Origin: Sipunculus nudus
Lineage: Eukaryota; Annelida; Sipuncula; Golfingiida; Sipunculidae
Assembly (NCBI GenBank): GCA_026874595.1
Contig: CM049322.1
Coordinates: forward strand, 59,214,886 to 59,278,885
Length of the DNA: 64,000 nucleotides
Direction of reading: 5' to 3'
In this document: positions 36,996 to 48,135 of the stretch, piece by piece
Layout: each line of letters begins with the position of its first letter
How positions within the stretch are numbered: the first letter of the stretch is position 1
The notes under the pieces: model-generated
Databases searched by the model: none
Seen by the model: only the letters and a program-made list of their open reading frames with translations
Told to the model about the DNA's origin: nothing
Translations under genes and position numbers: made by a program

Positions 36996-38045
36996 GTCTT
37001 GGCCAAAGTCCTGGCAATGCTGATGAGTCACTTCAATTGGTCTCAAACAGATGGTGCCCCAAAGAAAACACGGTCTTGTCCTGTAAAGTCAAACCATGAG
37101 CCTCATAGTAAGAAAGCCTTTAATATTGTCGGTTATTGGAACACCAGCGTCCCCAAATGTTCCCATGCCGCGTGTCAGCTGAATGAAGGAAGACTGCCCG
37201 TAGTGGTAACGCCCGTCCAGCCGGAAAATGTATGTCATGACGTCACTTTCTGTGTGACATTAATCATCAGAACGAGGCACAGACTAAACCTTGTAATGCG
37301 ACAGATAAAGAGTGTTCAGCAATATTACCCTACGATAAAAATTGTGGTCGTGGATGACCTGTATGTAACGGACAAGAAGCCTGAGAAAGCCTGGGTTACC
37401 TGGCTTGGTAATCAGAACATTGATGACATCACATATGTTCAAACACGGACGGGTGTATCATATGGCCGGAACATAGCGCTTCGTCTAGTAAAGACGCCAT
37501 ATTTCTTTTTAACCGATGACGACTTTGTTATAACAAAGGACACCGATTTTTCTCAGCTGTTGAATGTATTGGAAAATACAGACTTGAGCATTGCGGCGAC
37601 AAATATTGATAAAAATCGTTTTGAGGGGATTTTGCGCGTGTTGGAAAGAGAGAACGATAGTAAACCATTGGTTGAAATTCACACCGGGCTGGCTTTTGAA
37701 ACTGTCCCATGCTTTCCGCGTTGCTATGTCATGGACACCGTCAAAAACTGTTTCATGGCAAAAACTCAAGACGTTCTTAAAGCGGGTGGTTGGGACAGTT
37801 TGAATAATTTCTTTGACCACGAAGACTTTTTAATGCGCATGCGCCTAGCAGCTCTCAAGATAGCAAAATGCCCTGACGTTTCGGCAAAGCATCTGTCTGA
37901 TGGGGCCTTGTATAAGATCAGGATGCAGTTTTACAAGTCATATCGTGAGCTTCTGTTAAAGCAGTGGGAGCTGGTGGATATCCATTATTGTTATGAAGAA
38001 TCATATGCGATTAAATATGGCTGCGACAAACCAAGAAAGTGGTGA
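36996..38045 (+). CDS. GT12-like beta-1,4-N-acetylgalactosaminyltransferase, catalytic exon
   Basis: One long exon follows a polypyrimidine-AG acceptor (CTTTTTAG, AG at 36,994-36,995), with a TAG just upstream in frame and a terminal TGA at 38,043. About 349 codons contain a GT-A glycosyltransferase domain. In order these are a CVTLIIRT strand (about residue 85), SVQQYYPTIKIVVVDD (about 105-120), GVSYGRNIAL, the metal-binding TDDDF (about 173), FPRCYVMDTVKNCFMAKT with G-W after it, and DHEDFLMRM, a probable catalytic acidic region. The layout resembles GM2/GD2 synthase (B4GALNT1) relatives, which transfer GalNAc from UDP-GalNAc to glycans in the Golgi. The exon lacks a transmembrane segment, so an upstream exon must supply the anchor. 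The domain itself is uninterrupted. Acceptor substrate cannot be told from sequence. Confidence 0.75.
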   Translation, partial: VLAKVLAMLMSHFNWSQTDGAPKKTRSCPVKSNHEPHSKKAFNIVGYWNTSVPKCSHAACQLNEGRLPVVVTPVQPENVCHDVTFCVTLIIRTRHRLNLVMRQIKSVQQYYPTIKIVVVDDLYVTDKKPEKAWVTWLGNQNIDDITYVQTRTGVSYGRNIALRLVKTPYFFLTDDDFVITKDTDFSQLLNVLENTDLSIAATNIDKNRFEGILRVLERENDSKPLVEIHTGLAFETVPCFPRCYVMDTVKNCFMAKTQDVLKAGGWDSLNNFFDHEDFLMRMRLAALKIAKCPDVSAKHLSDGALYKIRMQFYKSYRELLLKQWELVDIHYCYEESYAIKYGCDKPRKW

Positions 38046-38223
38046 TTTTCTTAAAATGGCCATTACAAGATGGCAACTGACCTTAATAGTTTATGTTTAT
38101 AGAATTGTTTTTACTTGAGATTCCTGTCCTTTGATGAATATTTCAATATTTTATTATAATTTCAATGTTTTCTTGTAACGCAAACTGCAGAAACGTTTAC
38201 CATCATATAAATGGATTTAAATG

Positions 38224-38262
38224 AGGTCGTCTCACTGATTTATGTTTTATTTAAGACGACCT
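38224..38262. repeat. 9-bp inverted repeat after the gene
   Basis: AGGTCGTCT at 38,224-38,232 and AGACGACCT at 38,254-38,262 could form a 9-bp stem with a 21-base loop, about 180 bp past the stop codon. Confidence 0.4.
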
Positions 38263-38340
38263 GACTCCTAACCAACATTAAAAAAAAATGGGGACTGACT
38301 TTTTTATAGTTTTATTTAATTTGAGCAACACCAAGGTGGT

Positions 38341-38448
38341 CATTGCAAAAACTCAAGAGATCCTTTAAGCGGATCGTTCACAAGATTATCATAAAGCTTT
38401 TTCAATGCGCATGCTCCTAGCCGCTCTCAAAATAGCAAAATGCCTTTA
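38341..38448 (+). pseudogene. Partial duplicate of the glycosyltransferase exon
   Basis: This aligns with 37,753-37,875 of the catalytic exon. GCAAAAACTCAAGA, CTTTAAGCGG / CTTAAAGCGG, TTTTTCAATGCGCATG / TTTTTAATGCGCATG, CTCCTAGCCGCTCTCAA / CGCCTAGCAGCTCTCAA and ATAGCAAAATGCC are shared in order. It has an internal deletion of about 15 bases and point changes, and no open frame over its length. It starts about 300 bp after the stop of the parent gene. Confidence 0.85.
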
Positions 38449-38449
38449 G

Positions 38450-41400
38450 TTCATGTTTTGACCCCATCATCTGGAGTGTTGTTTTTTTTTCGAAGTCACC
38501 CTTTTTCGTTACAGTTCACTAGCATAATACAAAGTCAAAACTGTGTATAAATCTGGCTGTTGATTACCAAAGTTACACGGGTTAAGGAGTCTTGATTACA
38601 TACAGAAGCTCCTTTATATCGCAGAGGTAGGACTTAAAAATACCACAGAAGTACAGTTGCGAAAGGAGTACTGATGGTTACAGAACCAATATGGAATTGT
38701 TTTAATGTTTTGAGGATCAGGATATGATTTAGAATTTTGGCTTCATGACCCTCCTAACGTCCATTATGTGAAAACCGTATGTTTTATCTTGCTCATCGCT
38801 CGACTGTGTTTACCCTAACAATGTTTACTTGCCAAGGCATCATGTCAACAGGCCGATATAAAAAAAATAATCTTTTTCAAATGTTAATGAGTAGCAGTTA
38901 ATATAAATAAACATGATTGGACATATTTTTTATTATTTCGGCAAATTAACGTGTCAGGTAGCACAATGAGATCAGTGGTAGAAACTGGCGAAAATAATCA
39001 TTTTATTTGGTAACATTTGCTTTCAGTTAATAACTGAATAGACACGATACATATCGCAATTCTATGTATGTATTTGTTTTAAGTAGGTCCGTGATGTGAC
39101 TAAAATATATAATTGGTCTGGTCCTATAGCCGGAGGATCATAACACAGTATTTAAACAAATAATATTCCATGTTAGATTGTTAATAACGTTTATAGAACT
39201 GTAAACACTTGAGCATAAAAGTTCATTTGTTGATTTACCATGAAATTAACCATAAGTACGGTATGGTATAACGTTGATCAAGGTATTATGAAATTTTATA
39301 AATTGCGTTACGCGCAGAAAAATATGAGTCTATCGTAGACTGTTCACTCAAGACCCTAGTCTGCAGTGGATCTTTTTTAGTCTGACATATCGATTTTTTT
39401 AATAAAAAAAGTATTCAGTTGAGCAGCAAAGGAGGGAGCGTCTTTGAAAGTGTAAGTCTTTGACGGTTAAGTATCTTCAGAATCGACTCGCTTTAAGATA
39501 TAGTTGTTCACTACAACTTATCAACATCTGTTTCGAAGAAAATCCTCCTAATTACCTAAAAATGATTTAAGACGACTAAAATTTCTTACAATTGTATTCT
39601 AACAGCACAAGTGACGAATTTGAGTTTTTTTTTTTTTTTTTTGAACTGTCGTTTCCAATAAAAAACCCTTCTGAGCCTTTTAAGACGGGAGCAATGATTT
39701 CCTTTTATGTGTATTAAAGGTTAATCACTTGAAGAAGCTGTTAATTATTGGTTATAGAGGGCATAGTTCCTCTATCCATAAGACGCGATGTTATCGCGTA
39801 CCTGTAAAACATTAATTCACGGGTACCCTATATGTTTGCACTTCTGTATTGCGTACGTTGTTAATGACTGCTTAAACTAAATACTGTTTTCTGCACCTGC
39901 TGATGCTACCGAATGGTCCCACCCATGCTTTAGCAAAGACGCATGATGAAATTTTGGCTAGTTAAACTTTTAATTATTTACTACAAAAAGTAACTTTCGG
40001 CTAAATCATCGTCGGATGGCACTTGCATAAAAGTTAACTGATACGTGTTTTATGTAAAGTGGTGGCAATGTATTCATTAGTCAAATTCCGATCGACATAT
40101 TCTCTTGTGTGGTCCAATGTATTGACCTCAAATCGAGCATGTTATTAGATCTTGAGTATTTCCGTCCCCTACTTGAGACTTTTTCCGCCACCTATAATCA
40201 ATTTTGCTTGGCGTTCATCTGTGCGTTTTGCTTTGGGTGAAACTTGCTTATAATTCTGTAGTGGTAGATTCTATTGGTCTGGCATGTCCGTCAATCTTGA
40301 AAGGATCTTTGGAGACCAGGTTTTTTGTAGAACACACTGATGCCCTCTTCCCAGGAGTGGTTTCGCGTAGTGGCCTGACATAATGCAAGCCCGTAGATCT
40401 TGGGTACCTCCTTCTGGTACCCAAGACTGGTGGTGCCATCTGCAATCGGGCTTGTCGGTCGGACAACCGGATGAACAAACAGACGGACAAAAGACAAGGA
40501 GCAAACTTCAAAGCTCAGATGACTTATAGTTAGTGGATATTTTTTTAAAGATTAAAGATCTAAAAGAACCTCACCAAAGTAAATCCTTAATAATGGGCCT
40601 CAACATGGGGGGAACATCTATACTCACTAAAATATGTCGCTAACTAAAGTATTCAGCATGTGTATATAATGTTAGATAAAACTTTACTTGATACCTGTCT
40701 TTTAAGAGATACAGATAGGCAAGAAGCAAATATTCCCATAGATTCATTTTGTAATCTTTATTATTAGTTCATAGTCAGTAAATTAGATACAGCTTAGGGA
40801 ACAAAAAGGGATATCTTAGGTAGTTTGATGTCAAATTAGATGAAGAGGTGGAAAAATAAGTAAAATTAAGGCGCATTGAGGCAATTTTATTTTTAAGTTT
40901 CTGCTTCAATTCTATAAGATTTCTCAAATTTATGAATGTATGTATATGCCTGGGGTCATATAGCTATCCTGTGATTAAAAATTGTTGTCCTGATGTAAGA
41001 ACTAAAGCAGCTTGGAGGAAACAGTTGAACAAATGTATCAATTTCTTAAGATAGGAATTAAAAATTTGGCACATAAGACTTAATGCATTGTATGCATTTC
41101 GATGTAAAGTATCTACCTCCTGAAATTATATAAATAAACAAAAAGTGCTGAACTCATATAGGGTCACTGGAAAACTTCTATGCAAAAAGGTTGCATTTTT
41201 CAGCAATAATCGCCCGTGTATGTGGTACTTTTTAAAGCTATTAATGATACAATTTACATTTATTTGTTTGAAATGACTATTCTTTTTTAAATGTTAATTC
41301 ATACATTTCGAACATGTACACATTGATTACTTTAGGTTGACAGCGTTAGCTTGTAAAGTGTTCATAGTTCGACCTACTAAAGTTTTCCCCATCAATCTCA

Positions 41401-43050
41401 CGTTGACGATGGATGTGAAACCTTTTGCAAGAACAGACCAGGAGCAGACCCCATTAAATGAACATTCTAATAGATATACTTTGTAAATTTGTAATTTGTA
41501 ACCTTCGAATTTGTATGTTATTAAGGAAAATTACCTCAGTTTTCAGAGCATATATATAATCAAGGTAATGATTTTTGTCAAAGGTTTTGCTTTACAAGCA
41601 CGCATTGAAGATTACTCTTTCAGTATAATGCCAGTGCCTGATTTACCCAGTAGCGACAGTTTAGCAAATGGAACAGGCCCCTAGGTTTCTAGGCCAAGCG
41701 TTATACTGAGTTGACAAATATCCAAACCCTAGGCAAATATCGATCGAATGATTTAATTATTTATATGATAGATAAGAATTTTATTTTCTCAGGTATTTTC
41801 TACTTTTACCATGTGGTACTGAACAATTCAGTCCTGCAGATCGGATATACTCACTCGGTGTAGCTATCGAGCGCTCATGCGATCGCGCATTATCTGGACA
41901 TGTCAAGCGATACACACTGCAATAAAATCCTATCACAAATAGTTTTGAAAGGATAATGCAACATGATTTTACATATAGAAGTCCGTTTTAAAATGAATAT
42001 AAAGAGTACAACTATAAAAAATGTCGGATATGTAGCTAAAAGGAACCAAGATGTACGTAGAACATTATTGCACTAAAACATTGTAAATTTCTTTATTATA
42101 GATAAAATATATCTTGGTAAGGATTTTCAGAAAGTAAGCAGCAACTCCAGGCTGGGCAGCACGAAGCGATAGTGTGTTCTCTCATCAATATGCTGTGTTT
42201 TATAGTACACAAGGAAAATTGATTGAAACGAGGAATGAATGTTGTTTCAAAACTATGGTATCGAGGCATCAGCTTTATCCGGAACTGTATAATGGCATCA
42301 CCATGTTTAACAAGTGTTGCTCGGAGTAACCCTATTCCAAGAATAATATGTATTTTACTGAACCGTAGATTACTAATTCACTTCAGTTGAAATCGTATGG
42401 TCAACGTCTAAACTAAAAAAAACTTTCTACTTGCTCAGCACGATAAAAATATTCATGGTAAAGCTAGCGTCAAAATGTGAAAGGGACCAATATTACAGAC
42501 GATTTTATATTTTGCCAAATGTATCGAAGCAACTTCATCGATGAGATGTATCTCTTCTACTTTATTTTATGCTAATTCAATTTTATTTTAACATCATAAT
42601 TTTATTGGCTGATCTTTGTATTCGACTTTATTAATATCTAATCAGCATTATCAAGTTTGCCAAACTGATAAAATAACGCACGCCGAACACTCTTCGGGAT
42701 TTCAATTTAAAAGAAAACACCCCGCAAAGTCCGTGCAATCCGTGCACGTTTGAATTTCCAGCGTGTATTTGGGTTCCGGCAATGCCTTCATTCAGTGTGG
42801 CGTAAGGACGTATTGAGCTCTGGCAAATTTACATCAGCAAGAATCATCCTTTTGGCAGTATGCTATATATATATATAAAGGTATAAGGTATAAAGATTTT
42901 TCAGAACTTATTATGAAATAAAAATAATAAAGATAAATTTTATATTTTAACACGATATGCACGGGCGGGTCCAGGATTTAGGAACAGAGGGGGGTCAAAC
43001 CCAGAATCCCTTTGGATTTGGTTCTGAACACTAACATGTGCTCTGCTGGT
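38450..43050. other. Long non-coding stretch
   Basis: No gene is supportable over about 4.6 kb. The one structured part is 40,200-40,520, with a perfect hairpin (separate entry) and a nearby AACAAACAGACGGACAAAAGACA tract resembling those of the 6.5-12 kb repeat complex. Three overlapping - strand frames there are shadows of one another. Confidence 0.5.
40398..40426. repeat. Perfect 11-bp hairpin, nested
   Basis: TCTTGGGTACC, loop TCCTTCT, GGTACCCAAGA. An outer pair, CAAGCCCG at about 40,385 and CGGGCTTG at about 40,447, brackets it, suggesting a larger folded structure or the end of a mobile element. Confidence 0.6.
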
Positions 43051-43260
43051 TTGATTGAATTGGTTGATTATACAAAGTACCATATTGGTTGAATATACAT
43101 GTACCATATTTGTTGATTAGGCCTGATAGTAAATATAAAGGGCGCACACATTGGCTGGAATTACTAGTGCTCTGTGAGTGAATATAGGAGCGAATATACA
43201 ATCGACCATATTGGTTGAATGTCTGCGTGCCTAACGCGATTAATATTTAAGTAACCTATT
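43050..43260. repeat. ATTGGTTGAAT degenerate repeat, left block
   Basis: Loose repeats of (A)CCATATTGGTTGAATATAC occur near 43,060, 43,081, 43,103 and 43,206. The same motif recurs at 45,050-45,380, beyond the reverse transcriptase relic. Confidence 0.5.
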
Positions 43261-43439
43261 GTTACATGGAGTGGACTGAAAGCAGATATAGGGGCGAGGG
43301 CAGTAGAAAGTGGACGGGACCATGGGGCACCTCGTTTCCTCGTTCTCATTCCGTAAAAAAAATATCAGCGGCACGTGAGCATTGTGATTAGCAGGAAACC
43401 TACACCAGGCCACACAAGCAGGCACACAGAACTCACACC

Positions 43440-44780
43440 ACGATGCACAGAACTCGGGTGACTCCGCTGACGAGGGGCGTACCATTTATCTGGCCACTAC
43501 CTAGATTGGGCAACCATTGTCTTCGGTCGCGCAAGGCCTGGGTAAACTTGCTGATCCCCATGTGTTCCTCAGAGGTGCCAGTCAAAACCCTCAGCATATG
43601 ACAAAAAAAAACTTTATTCCCCCTTGATATGAAGAGTCTGTCGTTTGTGATCAACAAGGCGTTCAAATGTTGTTTTGCAGAGCTCCAGAAAGTCCTAAAA
43701 TTCCAAATGTTTCTGTCGAGGACCGGGCTCTGGGATTATGAGCACACTCATGGACAAAGGAAAGCTAGCAAGTAATTATTTGGGAGATTATATGGCTTAC
43801 AAGGTTAAAGTGTGTGAACCGTTAAAGTCTGACTTTAGATTGGGCCTGGACGCACCACACCTGTTCCGCGTGCATCTGGGACGAAAGAGCCGAGTCTTTT
43901 TCAAAAAGAAATTGCAACAATATCAAACCATAACACCGGTGCTACAAAAAAGGTCAGTGGTCCGATTAGATCGGAGATTTGCCGCTTGTTCAATTCCAGA
44001 CGTGGCTGTTATTTTAGGGGACAGTGCCGCTATGTTCATATAGCGAACTAGACTAACGTGGAGTGCATTCAAGGATGGATCATCCAAATAACTCTGCTTG
44101 ACTAAAGGTAACCCTGTTAACTATTTCCTCAAAACTGTGAATTGATAAATGGAGAGCAAAAATGTCAGGTGACCCGGACGAGCTCTTTGACTTGGGTGGT
44201 ATTCAAACCGGATCTCATATTATCAGGCCGGATGATCAGTTAAAAGCAGTCCATATACCAAAACACAAATCCCCGTAACAGCCTGATGTTAAAGCAACAG
44301 TCAAACAGCTTATCCATACGGAGGTAAACGAGGGTCATTAAACGTTCATAGAGAAACGCCGACCAAAGTGTATGCCCTGGGTGTGGTGTCAAAAGGTCAC
44401 GAGGGATTTAGACTATTACATGATTGCAGCCTTCCGGCAGGTAAATCGTTGAACCCGCATTCCCCCAGAGTATTAAAAAACACAAATCGCTTTTTACCTA
44501 ACCAAACATGGTTATTTTGTGGCTGAAATAGATTTCAAGTCAGCATAAAATAGATTCAAATTCACCCGATGTCACAGGAGGCGACAGGTCTTGAGTGGAC
44601 GTTTGCAGAGGGCAAGAACCGGTGTATGTTTGACGTCAAATTACCCTTTGGAGCGAGGGCAAGTCCAACCTATTTCCATTGGATTTCACAATGATGGAGC
44701 GACGCGGGCAAAGTGAGGGCGCCTACCAGGATGACTTCCTGGTAGTTTGAGAAACCTACGAATGACTGGGTAACTATGAT
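43440..44780 (+). mobile_element. Decayed LTR/DIRS-type reverse transcriptase element
   Basis: The + strand carries RT blocks broken over several frames. ALGVVSK then GFRLLHDCSLPAGKSLNPHS is at about 44,374-44,460, FVAEIDFKSA near 44,518, KLPFGARASPTYFHWIS at about 44,638-44,688 and YQDDFLVV at 44,724-44,747. These match the palm of gypsy- or DIRS-like RTs (LG.v.K..g.yRL.hDcS.P.G.SvN; LPFGa.ssP..F; Y.DDfl). Stops and at least two frameshifts are visible. A 101-codon open frame at 43,738-44,043 precedes it and may be old element sequence, but I recognise no domain in it. No LTRs were found. Confidence 0.75.
43738..44043 (+). pseudogene. Open fragment upstream of RT relic
   Basis: The 101-codon frame begins MSTLMDKGKLASNYLGDYMA, is basic in its middle (HLGRKSRVFFKKKLQQYQ), and ends with CSIPDVAVILGDSAAMFI. 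I do not recognise it. The position, about 350 bp before RT motifs in the same orientation, suggests remnant retroelement coding sequence. Confidence 0.35.
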
Positions 44781-45039
44781 CAAACCTTTTGTACAAGTGT
44801 TTCTTTGTTAAAAAATTTATACACTCACCTGTAATATTAGCCTTACCTGAGGATAAATTGCATGATATCAATGCACTTTAGAAATAAACATAGCTGTATT
44901 TTGTGAATGACGTACATGCGCACAGTGTATCTGATATTTATTTATGTAATAAATCACTGGGTTCCTCCAATACCAGACTTTGTCCAATGATCTCAATTTT
45001 AAAGGGATGGGACTGGCCGTATATATACAGGGAGGTACA

Positions 45040-45400
45040 TTGGATGAAGTTCCATATGCCATATTGTTTGAACTGACATTTACCCTGTTGGTTGAATAGG
45101 ACTGCCAACAGATATTCTTGGAAGATACAGAAAATAAGTTTACAGGAAGGGGCAGGCGCTCAAACTTAGATATAACCTATTGGTTGGATATACAAAAACC
45201 TAACTTTATTGCTTGAATTTTTCTTATTGGATGCATAGTACTGACAGTAGATATACCTGGAGGGGAAATCGTAAATATACAGTCAGGGTGCATACAGTCG
45301 ATAAACAGGAAGGCGACTGTTTCTATTTGTACAGAGGGGTACACTGATTGAACTGAAATACACTCTTTTTGTTGAATATGCACATACGTTCATACCACGA
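45040..45400. repeat. ATTGGTTGAAT degenerate repeat, right block
   Basis: Variants of CCATATTG(G/T)TTGAA and CCTATTGGTTGGATATAC recur near 45,058, 45,084, 45,176 and 45,365, with intervening ACAGTAGATATA / ACAGATATTC pieces. It resembles the block at 43,050-43,260. Confidence 0.45.
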
Positions 45401-46217
45401 AGAAAACTTCAACAGAGATATCCATTTAAACCCGCACTCCGGGTAAAATTCTGAATGTTTTACATTACTAGTTTTTTAACTCAAGCTACCGCTTAAGAAG
45501 GAGTATATATGGTTTAATATACACAGTACGTACGATAATTGCAGCCCGTATAACCATAAGAATTATTAATATTCCTGTACTTACGTAAATTGTGCATATA
45601 CCGAATAGAAAAAAATTAAAGTTACAGTAAAACCAGAGTTATATATAATATCCGCAAAGAACTGTAACAAGAGACAAAAGCATCCAAAGAGGTGACTCCC
45701 ATTATTTGTTATTTTCTGAAAGTATATGATGTGCCGATACATATTTTGTGAAAGCTTTCTAAGATTAATGTATTAGTTTTGCAAGAATTTAACCCACCAT
45801 AAGACATGTAATCTCAAATGGCATGAAGCGATCGCCTAGCGTCTACACGAACATCCAATACTTCCTTGAAATAACACGTTCACTGATGAGAGTACCCCTG
45901 TGCAATATCAATATTAAGCTTATATAAGCATTTAAAGGAGATCATATGTCACTACTTGCCTGTAATTATGTGGTTCTTCACATGTTGCTTAAGAGGTTAT
46001 CAAATTACCACTTGAGTGTGTTCGTTATTTGTATCTATCAGGCCTCACCGGGGACAACATATATACGCTAGCATGTTTGATATCAGAAGTGTGTAGCATT
46101 CAGAAAATCCAGGTAATAGCCAGTGTTGAAATTGGACATTCCATGCCCAATGATTATTAACCAGACACTATACACCAGTAATCTTCTTTGACGGAAGTAA
46201 ATACGACATAGTTTCAA

Positions 46218-46353
46218 GCATATAAATAGTCTATTCAATAATGGCCCATATTTACCTTGTGGAACACCATCCTGGCAATATTAATGCATATAAATAGTCT
46301 ATTCAATAATGGCCCATATTTACCTTGTGGAACACCATCCTGGCAATATTAAT
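46218..46353 (-). repeat. Perfect 68-bp tandem duplication with RT-like motif
   Basis: Two identical 68-bp copies begin at 46,218 and 46,286 (GCATATAAATAGTCTATTC). On the - strand each encodes CQDGVPQGKYGPLLNRLF, close to the GVPQGs.lGPLLF box of CR1/Jockey reverse transcriptases. The rest of an RT domain is not evident around it. The exact identity of the copies shows a recent duplication or an assembly artefact. Confidence 0.7.
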
Positions 46354-47710
46354 GTCTATATGCATATTGAAATGCGGTTATATAAAAAAAAATATTACAA
46401 GGCAGAGTTGCAAGGTCAGTTGCTATGGTAAGAGTGATCAGCTGGTAGTTTTTCATATAATATGGAACAGAGGGCAACACAGGTTCGAATAAATGTTTTG
46501 GGTGTACATTCGACAGATTTCCGTACGGCATAGACCGTATTGTTTCCGTTAAATGTTAAACTGGAAATGTAGATAACAAATTAAATTTATTTATATTACT
46601 ACCCTGTATGATTCCAGAGTATTTGTATCCATGTTGATTTTTTTCACTAGAAGAGATTATTTGCAGTTCACTGATTCATGTGTCATCGAATCACCATGTG
46701 CAATTGCTAAGCTACCATAAGAGTAAATTTGTAGTAGGATAACATGCCTACATTTTGTCTTTCCTGTTCCTTCCCACACAGTAAAGAAATAAGAAAGGAG
46801 AGATGTGTAAATTTATAACGTATCAGGTGGCTAAATAAACAGTATGGCTTTCTTTCAGTCAAGTTTAGTGCCTAGGTTAAGGGTATTCTTTCGAAGAGAA
46901 AACATACGCCATGTGCTAGAGTAAATACGGAACATTAATATATAATGACCCTCACGATGGACTGAAGTAGATGAAAAATATACCAGCATGTATTGGTGCG
47001 CGTTCTGCTATCTGCCAAACACGTGATGATAAACCATAATTCGGCATTATCATTTGAAGCCTTAACCACGTACCCATGTATGTATTTCTATTTTGCCCTG
47101 AAACATTTCTGAATGTCAAACATATTGTCTTCTTGTTAAAATGGTTAGTAGGGAAACAAAGGAAAATATTATTTAAAGGTCAATATAGATTGCACCCGTT
47201 ACTAACATACACACTGTACTATACATTCAAGAAAAACAAGAACAACTAATAGGTGCCGCTGAGATTGAATCTTTATTCAAGCTTTAATTTTTCCTTTAGC
47301 AATACCAGTTAAGGTGATTTTAATCTGGCAGATGAAGTTAGTTGTATCGACCTTATGTTTTGAAATTGAAAGTGTAATACAATTTGTAAGACACCTTTAA
47401 GGAAACGTTGAAAAATGAAACGGTATGGATAAATAGATCAGCTAGATATATCGCTAAATATCCGGACGATTAATTCGAAGGTTCTTGATGAAAATAATAA
47501 TCTCACCCGGTTAAACATCCCTGACACTATGGCCTGACTGCACATATGATTACATTTAAGGATCGGACTGTAGGGAAAATAAGGATTTTGTAACAGTATG
47601 TCAGATGTACAAAGCATAGATTTTTATTTTACATTATAAAAATGTGGACTGCTGAGTGTAATTGCATTGATACTTTGCAAATTAATAGACCTATTTTTTT
47701 TTTACTGTAG
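46354..47710. other. Non-coding stretch
   Basis: No supportable gene or repeat seen. Confidence 0.5.
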
Positions 47711-47714
47711 CTGG

Positions 47715-48135
47715 TCATGCCTCTAGCATGCCCCTTTCACAAATGGAAGCAAACTTGTATCCACAGGGTATGTTGTTCCATTTAAAATTCCATTGGCCGA
47801 ACAGGTGAAGACAATCCTCGTTCCCTCCAAAGTTATTTGGTTCACCCTTAAACCAGTTGGTATATTTCAGCCTGCTGTGGTCGGCCGCTCAATGCCACAC
47901 ACCTACAGAAGATATGTCGTTCCCTCCTATCCAGAATGTTGTCTTATAAAGTCGCCTGATGATTCCTACCAGATGGTCTTGCTCGCCTTTTGTCTCCATG
48001 GTGACCAGGTGTCCTCCGTTCATTTAGCAGTTCTTCATTGCGACCAACCACATGAGTTGAGTGGTGACGAACATGTAGCAAGTAGGCGCCTGTGAAGGCC
48101 GTCCATGAGAGTAACGATGAGGGAAGGGCTTGCCA
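47715..48135 (-). pseudogene. C-type lectin pseudogene
   Basis: A - strand exon runs from an acceptor (TATTTTCTAG before 48,135) to a stop at 47,717-47,715: one base plus 140 codons, with no frameshift. It encodes a C-type lectin domain: PTCYMFVTT, then NGGHLVTMETKGEQDHL, FWIGGNDISS, NWFKGEPNNFGGNEDC, FKWNNIPCGY and SICE. Conserved Cys, the WIG core, an EPN motif (usual for mannose-type Ca2+-dependent sugar binding) and WNN in place of WND are all visible. Two in-frame stops, TAA at 48,026-48,024 and TGA at 47,891-47,889, break it; the second replaces the Trp expected after GVWH. No signal-peptide exon was found upstream. It is a paralogue of the copy at 56.6-57.4 kb. Confidence 0.9.

Noticed and set aside
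40248-40511. Three overlapping - strand ORFs
   Set aside because: Same bases in shifted frames around a hairpin; no protein motif recognised.
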